The notes beneath the pieces are model-generated. The model ran no database searches and had not been told where the DNA came from. It saw only the letters and a program-made list of their open reading frames with translations. A DNA stretch of 64,000 nt from Clostridium estertheticum (GTDB taxonomy: Bacteria > Bacillota > Clostridia > Clostridiales > Clostridiaceae). The stretch spans positions 207,001-271,000 of the forward strand of contig NZ_JAAMNH020000001.1 in assembly GCF_011065935.2 (NCBI RefSeq). Reading direction: 5' to 3'. Position numbers and translations under genes: made by a program. Below, piece after piece: positions 1-8,664 of the stretch; within the stretch, counting starts at the first letter, position 1; the number at the start of each line of letters is the position of its first letter.

Positions 1-1
1 T

Positions 2-574
2 CTTCAAGAAGTTAAAGCGATTGACTTTGCAACTGAATTTAAAAACAGCAACGAATTGGACAAAGGTGTAAAAAAAGTTATTCAAACAGGAAAAGCGGGT
101 CAGAAGGTTATTACTTCATCTGTTGTCTATGAAAATGGCAAAGAGGTATCTAGAAAATTAGTAAGTGAAAAACTTAAATCACAGCCGGTTAAGCAAATAG
201 TTGCACTAGGTACTCTTGGTGTATATACACCATCACGTGGAGGCGACATTCATTATACTGAAAAGCTTAGGGTTAGGGCAACAGCATATAATGCTGATTT
301 TGATAGCACTGGTAAAAGCCCTGGTGATTCTGGCTATGGTATAACTTCCACTGGAGTGAGGGCAAAAAGAAACACAGATGGCTATAGTACTATAGCTGTG
401 GACCCTAGAGTTATTCCACTGGGAACCAAGCTTTGGGTAGATGGATATGGACTTGCAATTGCTGAAGATATAGGTGGAGCAATAAAAGGTAATCATATAG
501 ATTTATATTTCGATTCAAATAATGAAATGATGGATTGGGGATCTCGGAGTGTCGATATTTATATTTTGAAGTAG
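2..574 (+). CDS. G5/3D-domain cell-wall protein, 5'-truncated (YabE/Rpf2-like)
   Basis: The reading frame is open from base 2, so the N-terminus lies outside the window; about 190 C-terminal residues are visible. The first part (VYENGKEVSRKLVSEK) resembles the end of a G5 domain. The second half is a 3D domain, with the aspartates visible in AVDPRVIPLGTKL, AEDIGGAIKGNHID and LYFDS. 3D domains have the double-psi barrel fold of lytic transglycosylases, so a secreted peptidoglycan-cleaving or remodelling role is likely. YabE-type proteins commonly sit directly upstream of rnmV and rsmA, as here. An ATG at 56 is internal and is not taken as the start. A terminator follows immediately. Confidence 0.85.
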   Translation, partial: LQEVKAIDFATEFKNSNELDKGVKKVIQTGKAGQKVITSSVVYENGKEVSRKLVSEKLKSQPVKQIVALGTLGVYTPSRGGDIHYTEKLRVRATAYNADFDSTGKSPGDSGYGITSTGVRAKRNTDGYSTIAVDPRVIPLGTKLWVDGYGLAIAEDIGGAIKGNHIDLYFDSNNEMMDWGSRSVDIYILK

Positions 575-595
575 GAGCATTAGCTCCTTTTTTTT
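573..595 (+). terminator. Rho-independent terminator after the 3D-domain gene
   Basis: A 6-bp stem (AGGAGC/GCTCCT) with a 4-nt loop is followed by a run of T. It overlaps the stop codon of the 3D-domain gene. Confidence 0.7.
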
Positions 596-745
596 GCTTT
601 ATAGTTCACTAATAAATAGTGTTCACTATTTATAAGTAAAATGATATTATAGATACAGTAATAAAAAGAAATACTAAAGGATATCTTTATTTTTTATTAA
701 TATATAATAGTAAGTGCCTTAGATTAGTATGGTATGGAGGATGAC

Positions 746-1321
746 ATGGATAATATTATGATTAAAGAAGTAATAGTAGTTGAAGGAAGAGACGATGTTA
801 CAGCGGTTAAAAGAGCAGTAGATGCTGAGCTAATTTCTGTAGGTGGTTTTGGAATCAACGAAAAGATAATCAACAAAATAAGAGAAGCTCAAAAACGAAA
901 TGGCGTAATAATCTTTACTGATCCAGACTTTGCTGGAGAAAAAATAAGAAGAATTATTTCCAAAAGAGTAGCAAATGTAAAGCATGCATATATATCTCAA
1001 AAGGAAGGTACCAAAGATGGAGATATTGGTGTTGAAAACGCATCACCTGAAACAATATTAAGAGCTCTAGAAACTGCAAAATTTGAAGTTCAAGAGAAAA
1101 GAAGTGAATATAATATAAAGGATATGATATTTTTCAAGTTGACAGCCGATAGTAGAGCAAAAGAAAGACGGGATGCACTAGGGAAAGAATTAGGTATAGG
1201 ATACGGTAATTCCTCACAATTTATAACTAGGTTAAATAATTATGGAATTGTAAAGGAAGAATTTATAGAAGCCCTTAAAAAGATAGATAAGGAGATGGAC
1301 TATGGAAAATTTAACCATTAG
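746..1321 (+). CDS. rnmV: Ribonuclease M5 (5S rRNA maturation)
   Basis: This 191-residue Toprim-family nuclease matures 5S rRNA precursor in Gram-positive bacteria. The Toprim signature is visible as VVEGRDD near the N-terminus, with IIFTDPDFAGEKIRR as the DxD-type metal-binding segment. Length fits RNase M5 (about 180 to 190). I chose ATG 746 because GGAGG lies at 736-740, five bases upstream; an in-frame ATG at 734 would sit in front of that Shine-Dalgarno sequence. The 3' end overlaps rsmA by 20 bases, so the two are co-transcribed and probably translationally coupled, as in other Firmicutes. Confidence 0.95.
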   Translation: MDNIMIKEVIVVEGRDDVTAVKRAVDAELISVGGFGINEKIINKIREAQKRNGVIIFTDPDFAGEKIRRIISKRVANVKHAYISQKEGTKDGDIGVENASPETILRALETAKFEVQEKRSEYNIKDMIFFKLTADSRAKERRDALGKELGIGYGNSSQFITRLNNYGIVKEEFIEALKKIDKEMDYGKFNH

Positions 1322-2138
1322 CGAAGTTGCAAAGAAATATGAGTTTAGGTTTAAAAAGGGCCTGGGTCAAAATTTTTTGATAGATGACTCTGTGCTAGAA
1401 GACGTGGTTAATGGAGCAGAGGTTAATGAAGAGGATTTTATTATAGAAATAGGACCGGGGTTTGGAACATTAACTAGAGAACTTTTAAAAAGAGCTAAAA
1501 GTGTTTGCGCAATTGAATTGGATGAAAAGCTTTTTCCCATTTTAGAAGAGGAACTTAAAGATTACAATAATTTTGAGCTTATTCATAAGGATGCTCTTAA
1601 AGTAGATTTTAATGAACTTATGGGGGATGAAAAATCCGTAAAGCTGGTGGCTAATTTACCATATTATCTCACCACTCCAATAATTGTTAACTTACTTACC
1701 AAAGGTTATGATTTTAAATCACTAACTATAATGATACAAAAGGAAGTTGGAGAAAGGATAGACTCTGATCCCGGCTGCAAGGCTTATGGAGCCTTTTCAA
1801 TATTAGTTCAATACTACTGTGATACAAAAATTATACGATTAGTGCCACCATCAGCATTTATTCCACAGCCCAAGGTAGAATCTATTGTTATTAGATTAGA
1901 TAGATTAAAGGAGCCCAAGGTTAAGGTTAAAGATGAGGCCTTATTCTTTTCTATAGTAAGGAAATCTTTTAATATGAGAAGAAAAACTTTATGGAATGGT
2001 ATCAAAGATATTGGTATTGGTAAAGAAGAATTACTAAAATGTTTTGAAAGAGCAAACATTGATTCTAGTAGAAGAGGCGAAACACTATCACTTCAAGAAT
2101 TCGCGTTGCTTTCAGATGAAATAGGGTCTATAAAATAA
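1302..2138 (+). CDS. rsmA: 16S rRNA (adenine1518-N6/adenine1519-N6)-dimethyltransferase
   Basis: RsmA (KsgA) dimethylates two adjacent adenines in the 3'-terminal helix of 16S rRNA using S-adenosylmethionine, a late 30S assembly checkpoint. Visible motifs are GLGQNFLID at the N-terminus, the SAM-binding IEIGPGFGTLT, and the catalytic NLPYYLTTP. The 278-residue length is standard. The start is ATG 1302 with GGAG at 1291-1294, inside the end of rnmV. Confidence 0.97.
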   Translation: MENLTISEVAKKYEFRFKKGLGQNFLIDDSVLEDVVNGAEVNEEDFIIEIGPGFGTLTRELLKRAKSVCAIELDEKLFPILEEELKDYNNFELIHKDALKVDFNELMGDEKSVKLVANLPYYLTTPIIVNLLTKGYDFKSLTIMIQKEVGERIDSDPGCKAYGAFSILVQYYCDTKIIRLVPPSAFIPQPKVESIVIRLDRLKEPKVKVKDEALFFSIVRKSFNMRRKTLWNGIKDIGIGKEELLKCFERANIDSSRRGETLSLQEFALLSDEIGSIK

Positions 2139-2155
2139 ATTTCCAAATGTTGTTC

Positions 2156-2182
2156 ACTTTTTATTACATACTTCATATAGTA
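2156..2182 (+). promoter_or_regulatory. Possible SigK-type sporulation promoter
   Basis: The B. subtilis SigK pattern AC-N16-CATANNNTA is matched by AC at 2156-2157 and CATATAGTA at 2174-2182, 34 bases before the GTG start of the next gene. A vegetative reading (TATAAT at 2181) is also possible but has no well-spaced -35. Inference only. Confidence 0.35.
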
Positions 2183-2215
2183 TAATGAATAAGTTTTATA
2201 TGGAGGTAAAAGAAG

Positions 2216-3481
2216 GTGACACCTAAAAAAAGTTATAGTAGGTACTTTATTATATTGCAAGAAGATGAAAAAGGTTATTCTTTAGACTCTGATAAAATTC
2301 CTTCCGGTTATGCAAAGTTAGAAATGAAAAATAATAAGTGCAAGATTTCATACTATGTGCAAAACCTAAGGAAAGAGAAACAACCTTATTACATGATTTT
2401 AATATGTGGTAAAAAAGATGTGAATAAAATTGTAAAACTGGGTAAATTGAACATAGACGATTATGGTAGGGTAGACATTTCTAATGAATATGACATGGAA
2501 AATATTGCAGATACGGGCATATCAGCTGAAAAGATTGTTGGAGCTGCAATTGTGAAATTTCTAGATACCAATGTGGTATCAATAATGAGCGGATTTTCAA
2601 CAACAGACAAACCAAATGAATGGAGAAACTATCAATTAGCAGATTTCAATAGTGGAAACAAAGAAACAAGAACGGATGATATAATTAATGAATTTGATGA
2701 ATATGAACAAAATATTGAATTAATTAAAATAAAAAATGATGAAGTAGTTGAACATTCAGGAGCTCAAAACAATGTGGGTGAAGAAATAAATACGGACCAA
2801 AGAGGTAAAGTTGAAGATGTTGAAATTTCAGATGAATTAGAAGAGATTAAAGCTAAAGAGCCGGAAGCCAGAGAACCAGAAGCCAGAGAACCAGAAGCTA
2901 GGGAACCAGAAGCTAGAGAACCGGAAGCTAAAGAACCGGAAGCTAGAGAACCAGAGGCAAAAGAGCATGATGATGTTTCTGATGGAAATAGAAATAAGGA
3001 TAAAAAACAAAATAAAGAAGAGCAAGAAAACAAGCAGAGTGATTATGATAAATGTGAATATCCTAAAGGTGCTATGGGAAATTTCTTTAAAACAGTAGCA
3101 CTAGGTTTTGATGAAGCACCTAATTTTTCTAAAGAAATGAAATGGTGCAAATGGTATAAAGTACCTGTGAATACTCTAGAGAGTATGTATGACTTCAGTG
3201 ACTATAATAAATATACAATAGCATATTATCCTATGATTTGTTACTATCCATATATTAGAAACTATAAACATTTTATGCTAGGATATAAATGTGACTCCAC
3301 TGGAAAAATGAAATATATTGTTTATGGAATACCTGGAAGCAGATCTAAAGGTCATCAGCCCTATGGAGGCAAAACTGGTTTTGTATCTTGGATTGCGGAT
3401 AGTGAAAATAGTGAAATGGGGCACTGGCTGATGTTTTATGATTTTAAAAAATCTACAATTGTTGTCCCTTTAAAAAAATAA
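2216..3481 (+). CDS. Clostridial protein of unknown function with EPEA(R/K) repeat linker
   Basis: I do not recognise a function. The 421 residues form an N-terminal globular part (about 1-140, beginning SYSRYFIILQEDEKG), an acidic glutamate-rich linker with seven pentapeptide repeats (EPEAR/EPEAK, residues about 215-249), and a C-terminal aromatic-rich domain (YYPMICYYPYIRNYKHF, then GKTGFVSWI). There is no signal peptide or membrane segment, so it is probably cytosolic or forespore/mother-cell associated. The GTG start at 2216 has GGAGG at 2202-2206. A SigK-like promoter and a strong terminator make it a single-gene unit. A sporulation role is inferred only from that promoter. Confidence 0.8.
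   Translation: MTPKKSYSRYFIILQEDEKGYSLDSDKIPSGYAKLEMKNNKCKISYYVQNLRKEKQPYYMILICGKKDVNKIVKLGKLNIDDYGRVDISNEYDMENIADTGISAEKIVGAAIVKFLDTNVVSIMSGFSTTDKPNEWRNYQLADFNSGNKETRTDDIINEFDEYEQNIELIKIKNDEVVEHSGAQNNVGEEINTDQRGKVEDVEISDELEEIKAKEPEAREPEAREPEAREPEAREPEAKEPEAREPEAKEHDDVSDGNRNKDKKQNKEEQENKQSDYDKCEYPKGAMGNFFKTVALGFDEAPNFSKEMKWCKWYKVPVNTLESMYDFSDYNKYTIAYYPMICYYPYIRNYKHFMLGYKCDSTGKMKYIVYGIPGSRSKGHQPYGGKTGFVSWIADSENSEMGHWLMFYDFKKSTIVVPLKK
2858..2962 (+). repeat. Seven in-frame 15-bp tandem repeats (EPEAR/K)
   Basis: Seven 15-bp units of the type GAACCAGAAGCTAGA encode EPEAR or EPEAK. Units differ by synonymous changes and by R/K codons, so the array is moderately old. Multiples of 15 keep the frame if copy number changes. 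Confidence 0.9.
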
Positions 3482-3490
3482 TATATGAAA

Positions 3491-3533
3491 TTAAATGTGC
3501 GACTATATAATTTAGTCGCACATTTAATTTTTT
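3491..3533 (+). terminator. Rho-independent terminator
   Basis: A perfect 15-bp stem (3491-3505 with 3513-3527) is followed by six T. Confidence 0.9.
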
Positions 3534-3562
3534 AATATTTTTTTAATATGTATCATATAGTA
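3533..3562 (+). promoter_or_regulatory. Possible SigE-type sporulation promoter
   Basis: TAATATT at 3533-3539 and CATATAGT at 3554-3561 are 14 bases apart, close to the SigE pattern (kmATATT, N14, CATACAnT). The same 9-mer CATATAGTA occurs before the gene at 2216. Inference. Confidence 0.35.
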
Positions 3563-3590
3563 TATTAATATTAATATAGGGAGGGGCATA

Positions 3591-4175
3591 TTGAGGATTA
3601 TATTTATAAACAGAAAAAAACTTGGAATTATAGTAATACTAATGGGCCTTATGATAACACTTTTAGGAATATCAAAAGGATTCGATAAACAATTAAAAAC
3701 CACCATTCTTGTAGAGCATAATATTAATTTGCTAAATGATTTCCATGCTTTAAATGGGAAAGTAAGTTATAAATTACCAGAAGGATGGACAACTAAAGAA
3801 AAAAAATTTTCTGGTGGCGAGATTATATATCACAATGATTTTCAATCATCAGATGCAGTAATTCATGGATTTGTAGAAGTGTGGACAAGTAAACAGAATT
3901 TGAAAACATTTTTAGATAATAGTAAAAAAATATCTCAGGAGCAAAATGCAATTAAAAATTATAAATTAGACAGTGTTATTATAAATGGTAAAAAAACATA
4001 TTTAGTGCAATACTTAATTAATGTAACTGATAATAATTGGTACAAGGTCTATGAGTATTTTATAGATGATGGAAGTGAATTTTATAGATTTTCATTTTTC
4101 ACAAGGAATGTTAATTTTAAAGAAGCTTTTGGAGCTATTTATGAAAGTATAGTGGAGACATTTAAAATTAATTAA
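3591..4175 (+). CDS. Membrane-anchored protein of unknown function (PsbP-like appearance)
   Basis: This 194-residue protein has one N-terminal hydrophobic segment (IVILMGLMITLLGI, residues about 12-27) and an otherwise soluble domain rich in aromatic beta-strand-like segments (VSYKLPEGWTTKE, FVEVWTSKQNL, YEYFIDDGSEFYRFSFF). The pattern 'LPEGW ... ingkktYLVQY' recalls PsbP/Mog1-fold extracytoplasmic domains, but this is only an impression. TTG at 3591 is chosen because GGGAGGGG lies at 3580-3586 with suitable spacing and no ATG is better placed. It is probably a single-gene unit; a SigE-like element upstream hints at mother-cell expression. Confidence 0.75.
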   Translation: MRIIFINRKKLGIIVILMGLMITLLGISKGFDKQLKTTILVEHNINLLNDFHALNGKVSYKLPEGWTTKEKKFSGGEIIYHNDFQSSDAVIHGFVEVWTSKQNLKTFLDNSKKISQEQNAIKNYKLDSVIINGKKTYLVQYLINVTDNNWYKVYEYFIDDGSEFYRFSFFTRNVNFKEAFGAIYESIVETFKIN

Positions 4176-4455
4176 AGTTGCTTAAAACTTTTTAAAGTAT
4201 TATAATTTAGCTAATGTCATTTTAAAAGAAGAAGTTATAACTAAGGAATCCATAGCTACATTGTAAGTGTATATAGCGTCTTTAACGAACTTTTAATTAA
4301 GAGGAGTATTATTGTTCTCTTAATAATTGATTGTGCTAGGTGGCTTAAATAATAAGATTAAGGCAAATTAACTAGTAATATACAATTACATCTGATAGTT
4401 AGGATAACAATTGATGATTGCTATATCCCGCAGAGAGTAGCGAGGAGGATAACAA

Positions 4456-5301
4456 ATGCACAAAAATAAAAATAAGCTCCTTATATTTTCATTTATAATC
4501 ATAGCCGCGTTTATATTTACAGGATGTAAAAGATTTGATGGAATTAAAGTAAAGCTTGGAGTAAAGAATAATGATTTTGAATATATTAAGCAAGGCAGAA
4601 TTAAAAAGATAATAATACAAAGTACTAGGGATAAAAGTTTTAGATTTGTGGTTACGGATGAGATAGCCATAAAAGACTTGTATGAAATTTTATCAACATC
4701 TAAGGAAGTTGGTGAAAAGTCAACACTTGAGTCTGATTATATATTTGAAATGTATGAGGGCATAGATAAAGTTCACAAATTCAACTATATAGCAGGGCTT
4801 GATGAAAAAGATGGAGCCAATTTGTACAGCACAGATAAGAGTTATATTGTATCTAAAAGAATTGATAATGATATAATACAAAACTTTTGGAATATTAGAA
4901 AGCCTATAGATTTTAAAACTGTATATTATGATTCAATTTCAAAGGTATTAGATAAGTATGTAAAGAGTAATGCTAAAGTTGATGATAAAGGCAAAAAAAT
5001 AGGTATTGATATAAGTGAAGATAATAGTGTAGCTAAATTTGTACTATCAACTGATTTAGAAACCTTTAAAAGTAAAATACTAAATGATTACAATGCTGTC
5101 CTACTAAAAGGTAAAAGTGCAGATTATGATGTATTAATAAAGGTTAAAACAGAAGGGTATAAAGCTACCATATACAAGTCCTCTGTTACAATTAAGACTG
5201 CACTTAGTGAGAAAGAAAAGTTATATTACGTAGTAGCCAAATATGATAAAGGACTATGGAACATTGAAACTTTTGAAGATAAAAAACCTGCCAAATTTTA
5301 A
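4456..5301 (+). CDS. Putative lipoprotein of unknown function
   Basis: The 281-residue product begins with a lipoprotein signal peptide (basic KNKNK, hydrophobic core, lipobox FTGC at residues about 21-24), so it should be lipid-anchored on the outer face of the membrane. The mature part has no motif I recognise; it contains KIIIQSTRDKSFRFVV and a C-terminal stretch YYVVAKYDKGLWNIETFE that could be an NTF2-like or beta-sheet domain. The start ATG 4456 has GAGGAGG at 4441-4447. The 280 bases upstream contain a small hairpin near 4294-4327 but no gene. Confidence 0.8.
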   Translation: MHKNKNKLLIFSFIIIAAFIFTGCKRFDGIKVKLGVKNNDFEYIKQGRIKKIIIQSTRDKSFRFVVTDEIAIKDLYEILSTSKEVGEKSTLESDYIFEMYEGIDKVHKFNYIAGLDEKDGANLYSTDKSYIVSKRIDNDIIQNFWNIRKPIDFKTVYYDSISKVLDKYVKSNAKVDDKGKKIGIDISEDNSVAKFVLSTDLETFKSKILNDYNAVLLKGKSADYDVLIKVKTEGYKATIYKSSVTIKTALSEKEKLYYVVAKYDKGLWNIETFEDKKPAKF

Positions 5302-5324
5302 AGATAGTTAATTAAGTCAATCAA

Positions 5325-5360
5325 AAAAAATAACTAGCGAGTATGCTAGTCTATTTTTTT
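5325..5360 (+). terminator. Rho-independent terminator after the lipoprotein gene
   Basis: ACTAGC (5333-5338) pairs with GCTAGT (5345-5350), flanked by A-rich and T-rich tracts ending in seven T. Confidence 0.7.
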
Positions 5361-5424
5361 AGATGTCTAAATAATAAAAAGTTATATTTGTAAATAAATA
5401 CAGCTTTTTATTATTTAAATTCTA

Positions 5425-5601
5425 TTAGAAAAAACTTTCCATTTTATCGTTGAGAAAATTAGTGGTACCAATATTTATATCAACAGAATCTCCTATTTTT
5501 GAATCTTTAGGTAAACGAGAAATACTTACATCCATAGTAGTTCCATCTAAAAAATTTATAAAAGCATCTGTATTGTCCATATCTATTATTTTTCCAAACA
5601 T
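5425..5601 (-). CDS. Small protein, 58 residues, unknown function
   Basis: The reverse strand encodes 58 residues starting MFGKIIDMDNTDAFINFLDG and ending NFLNDKMESFF, opening at ATG 5599-5601. A Shine-Dalgarno sequence (AAAGGATG) lies about 8 bases upstream. The sequence reads like a single small beta-barrel (VSISRLPKDSKIGDSVDINI) with alternating hydrophobics, of the kind found in small OB- or SH3-like clostridial proteins. It is convergent with the lipoprotein gene and co-oriented with csp. No function can be assigned. Confidence 0.7.
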   Translation of the reverse strand: MFGKIIDMDNTDAFINFLDGTTMDVSISRLPKDSKIGDSVDINIGTTNFLNDKMESFF

Positions 5602-5755
5602 TATGAAAACATCCTTTCATAGTTTATAAACTAGTTCTTGTATAGTTTTAGCAAAAATCACTATTATATTCATGAAAGTGATAATGTTTTTGTGCAATAA
5701 TAAAACAAAGTACAGAGCAGTATTTAAGTTTATTACGTATAGCAGATATAACTAA

Positions 5756-5786
5756 AAACCACCTATCACAAAGTGATAGGTGGTTT
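5756..5786 (-). terminator. Terminator downstream of the cold-shock gene
   Basis: A perfect 14-bp stem (5756-5769 with 5773-5786) and a 3-nt loop. On the minus strand it is followed by TTTTTAG, so it ends the csp transcript. Confidence 0.85.
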
Positions 5787-5828
5787 ATCTATAATTGATG
5801 TATATTATAGATTACTTTAGATTTTGAA

Positions 5829-6029
5829 TTATAATCTAGTAACGTTTGAAGCTTGAGGTCCTCTAGCTCCAGTAGTTATTTCGAATTGAACTTGTTGTCC
5901 TTCTTCTAAAGATTTATATCCGTCTCCTTGAATAGCTGAAAAATGTACGAATACATCTTCTTCTCCTTCTACGGATAAGAATCCAAACCCTTTTTCTGAA
6001 TTAAACCATTTAACTGTACCTGTTTTCAT
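5829..6029 (-). CDS. csp: Cold-shock protein (CspA family)
   Basis: This 66-residue single-stranded nucleic-acid binding protein is a typical CspA/CspB OB-fold. RNP1 is visible as KGFGFL and RNP2 as VFVHFS; the C-terminus GPQASNVTRL is characteristic. It acts as an RNA chaperone in the cytosol. I chose the ATG at 6027-6029 because AGGAGG lies just upstream on the minus strand; the frame is open further upstream but that is leader. A -10 (TATAAT, complement of 6094-6099) gives a short leader containing TGTTACAAA repeats. Confidence 0.97.
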   Translation of the reverse strand: MKTGTVKWFNSEKGFGFLSVEGEEDVFVHFSAIQGDGYKSLEEGQQVQFEITTGARGPQASNVTRL

Positions 6030-6055
6030 ATAACTTTCCTCCTGAATAAAAAAAT

Positions 6056-6092
6056 TTGTAACATTTGTAACATAAAACATTTGTAACATAAC
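6056..6092 (-). repeat. Direct repeats in the csp leader
   Basis: The motif TGTTACAAA (minus strand) occurs three times between the csp -10 and the start codon. It lies in the predicted 5' leader, where cold-shock mRNAs often carry regulatory structure. Confidence 0.5.
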
Positions 6093-6099
6093 TATTATA

Positions 6100-6471
6100 A
6101 TACTACACTTTAGTAGATTTTTAAATAGTTTTTCAAAAATAAAATAAATAATCCTATAATTTCTTTATTTATTTACTAAAAATTCTTCTAAACCCAATTT
6201 ATTTTATTATATTATTTCATAATTTAAAATGCATATAGGCTAGCTTATTTTTATAAAACTATTTTAATTTACAACACTATATTATTTATAATAGTTTTAA
6301 TAGTGATTGCTTTATGTTCTAAATATAGTTTGGCTTTTAATATTATTTTTATACTATTTAATTTTTTTTAAATTTTTAATGTCAACAGTACAATATGGAT
6401 AAAAAACCAAAGGATATTGAGATAATCAAAACTTAAATGGGTTTATTATATGATAGAAGTTAATTTTGAAA
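6100..6471. other. Intergenic region between divergent csp and nrdD
   Basis: About 370 bases of very AT-rich sequence upstream of both genes. Apart from the csp -35 area at its left end and the nrdD promoter just to its right, I see no gene, stable hairpin or repeat. Confidence 0.5.
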
Positions 6472-6523
6472 TTGAAATAAAATTTTCACTAGAGTATAAT
6501 AAGCAAAGTACAAGATATTGTGT
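6472..6523 (+). promoter_or_regulatory. nrdDG promoter with possible NrdR box
   Basis: TTGAAA (6472-6477), a 17-base spacer and TATAAT (6495-6500) form a good SigA promoter. Just downstream, 6508-6523 (GTACAAGATATTGTGT) matches the NrdR box consensus acaCwAtATaTwgtgt at 13 of 16 positions. A much weaker box may lie at 6486-6501, 22 bases upstream. NrdR is the usual repressor of ribonucleotide reductase operons. Confidence 0.55.
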
Positions 6524-6539
6524 TTAGGGAGGCCTAGTT

Positions 6540-8648
6540 ATGCTACATGTAGTCAAAAGAGATGGACGAGAGGTTCAATTTGATTCAATAAAAATAACAA
6601 ATGCCATAAGAGGAGCGGCGGATGAGATAGCTTTTAACTTAAAAGAAAGTGAAATTATAGAGCTAACTCAAAAGGTGCTTGAAAGAATTGAGGATTTGGA
6701 CAAGCAGCAACTTTCTGTGGAGGAAATACAGAATATTGTTGAAGATAAGCTTTTAGAAAACGGTCATAAGCCTATTGGAGTAGCGTTTTCTAATTATAGG
6801 CGTGAACGTAACAAGATTAGAGAAATAAAATCAGACCTTATGAAAGCTATAGAAAAAATAGGAGTAGAGACAGATAGAGATAATGCTAATGTTGGCAATA
6901 ATTTTAGTTCTAAGTTACTTAGAATTGCTAGTGAATCTAACAAATGGCATAATTTATCTATGATGCCTAAGCATTTAGCAAAAGCACATGAAAATGGTGA
7001 TGTATACTACCATGATTTAGATAGCTACAATTTAACTGTAAATTGTTTGCATATACCAACAAAAGAAGTTTTAGAAAGAGGTTTTAATACAGGCTACGGT
7101 TATATAAGGCCAGCAAAAAGGATAGAGTCTGCAGCAGAGCTCTCATGTATTTTACTTCAATCAACGCAGAATGATATGTTTGGTGGCCAATCACATCCAA
7201 ATTTTGATAATGATATGGCTGCATTTATAGAATATACAAGGCAGGAAATAAGGCAAGAAATTAGAGAGCTTGGCGTAGATGAAAATAAGATTAATGAGTT
7301 TGCAGAGCGTAAATTAAGAAGAGCTATAGAACAATCCATGCAGGGCATAGTATATAATCTAAATACAATGCATAGCAGGGCAGGATCACAAGTGCCTTTT
7401 AGTTCAATGAATATTGGAATACCAGAATCTAAAGACGCGGCACTAGTATGTGAAATATTTTTAACTGAATATGAAAAGGGACTTGGAAAAGGAGAACAAC
7501 CAGTATTTCCAAATATAATTTTTAGAGTTAAAAAAGGTGTGAATAGAGAAAAAACTGATCCATATCACTATTTATATAAGCTTGCTTGCCGCGTTGCTAG
7601 CAAGAGAATGAATCCTACTTTTATGAATTTAGATGCTGATTTTAATAAATTCTACTATGATCAAGGAATTACGCCAGCTACCATGGGATGCCGTACTTAT
7701 ATCTGCTCTAATGTAAATGGAGAGGCGGGAACAAAAGGCAGAGGCAATATTGCACCTGTAACTATAAATCTTCCTAGGCTTGGTATATTAGCTAAGGGGG
7801 ATGTAGATAAGTTTTATAGATTACTATATGTTAAGTTAGAACTTTCTAGAGAAGCACTTATGCATAGATATGATGTGCTTAAAAAATTAAGGGTTAAGGA
7901 TTTACCTTTTGTAGCGGGCCAAGGACTAATGCTTGGAAGTGAAGGACTCGCACCTAATGATTCTATAGAACCTATTTTAAAGAATGGGTCATGGGCTATT
8001 GGGTTCATAGGTCTTGCTGAAACCCTAGCTGCAATAACCGGTAAACATCACGGTGAATGCGCAGAGTCTAGAAAATTAGGGGTTGAAATAATATCCTACA
8101 TAAGAAAGTATACTGATAGGTTAATAGAAGAAACTAAGCTTAATTGGAGCACTTATGCAACGCCGGCTGAAGGGTTAAGTGGTAGATTTATACTTCAAGA
8201 TAAGGCTGTATTTGGTGAAATACCAGGAGTTACGGATAAGGAATACTATACAAATAGTTATCATATTCCCGTAGGGTATCCAATATCCATTGCTGAAAAA
8301 ATAGATATTGAAGCACCTTATCATAATTTATGTAATGGTGGACATATTAGCTATATAGAACTGGATGATTACCCAACAGGGGAAATTATAATGGACATAT
8401 TAGATTATGCTTATAAGCAAACAAACATTAGTTATTTAGGAATTAATTTTCATATAAGATATTGTAAAGACTGCGGAACCTATCTCCAAAGTGGGGTTCA
8501 AAAATGCACGAAATGTGGTAGTCATAATATACAAGGGATTTCAAGAGTAACTGGTTACTTAAGTTTGGATGAAAGATTTGGTAGTGGAAAAACAGCAGAG
8601 AGAGCAGATAGAATATCTCATACTGGGAATCATATAGCTACCTATTAA
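6540..8648 (+). CDS. nrdD: Anaerobic ribonucleoside-triphosphate reductase (class III)
   Basis: NrdD reduces ribonucleoside triphosphates to deoxynucleotides anaerobically using a glycyl radical. The 702 residues start with an ATP-cone allosteric domain (VVKRDGREVQFDSIKITNAI), followed by the ten-stranded barrel (GRGNIAPVTINLPRLGI, QSTQNDMFGGQSHPNFD) and a C-terminal zinc site (CKDCGTYL...CTKCGS, about 641-661). The glycyl-radical loop RVTGYLS lies near residue 670. GGGAGG precedes the ATG. It is followed after 16 bases by its activase gene, nrdG, in one operon. Confidence 0.97.
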   Translation: MLHVVKRDGREVQFDSIKITNAIRGAADEIAFNLKESEIIELTQKVLERIEDLDKQQLSVEEIQNIVEDKLLENGHKPIGVAFSNYRRERNKIREIKSDLMKAIEKIGVETDRDNANVGNNFSSKLLRIASESNKWHNLSMMPKHLAKAHENGDVYYHDLDSYNLTVNCLHIPTKEVLERGFNTGYGYIRPAKRIESAAELSCILLQSTQNDMFGGQSHPNFDNDMAAFIEYTRQEIRQEIRELGVDENKINEFAERKLRRAIEQSMQGIVYNLNTMHSRAGSQVPFSSMNIGIPESKDAALVCEIFLTEYEKGLGKGEQPVFPNIIFRVKKGVNREKTDPYHYLYKLACRVASKRMNPTFMNLDADFNKFYYDQGITPATMGCRTYICSNVNGEAGTKGRGNIAPVTINLPRLGILAKGDVDKFYRLLYVKLELSREALMHRYDVLKKLRVKDLPFVAGQGLMLGSEGLAPNDSIEPILKNGSWAIGFIGLAETLAAITGKHHGECAESRKLGVEIISYIRKYTDRLIEETKLNWSTYATPAEGLSGRFILQDKAVFGEIPGVTDKEYYTNSYHIPVGYPISIAEKIDIEAPYHNLCNGGHISYIELDDYPTGEIIMDILDYAYKQTNISYLGINFHIRYCKDCGTYLQSGVQKCTKCGSHNIQGISRVTGYLSLDERFGSGKTAERADRISHTGNHIATY

Positions 8649-8664
8649 AAGGCGGTGTACTTTA

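Noticed and set aside
2764..3033. Long minus-strand frames across the EPEAR repeat region
   Set aside because: They mirror the 15-bp repeat on the opposite strand of a convincing gene, have serine/glycine low-complexity translations and no ribosome binding site.
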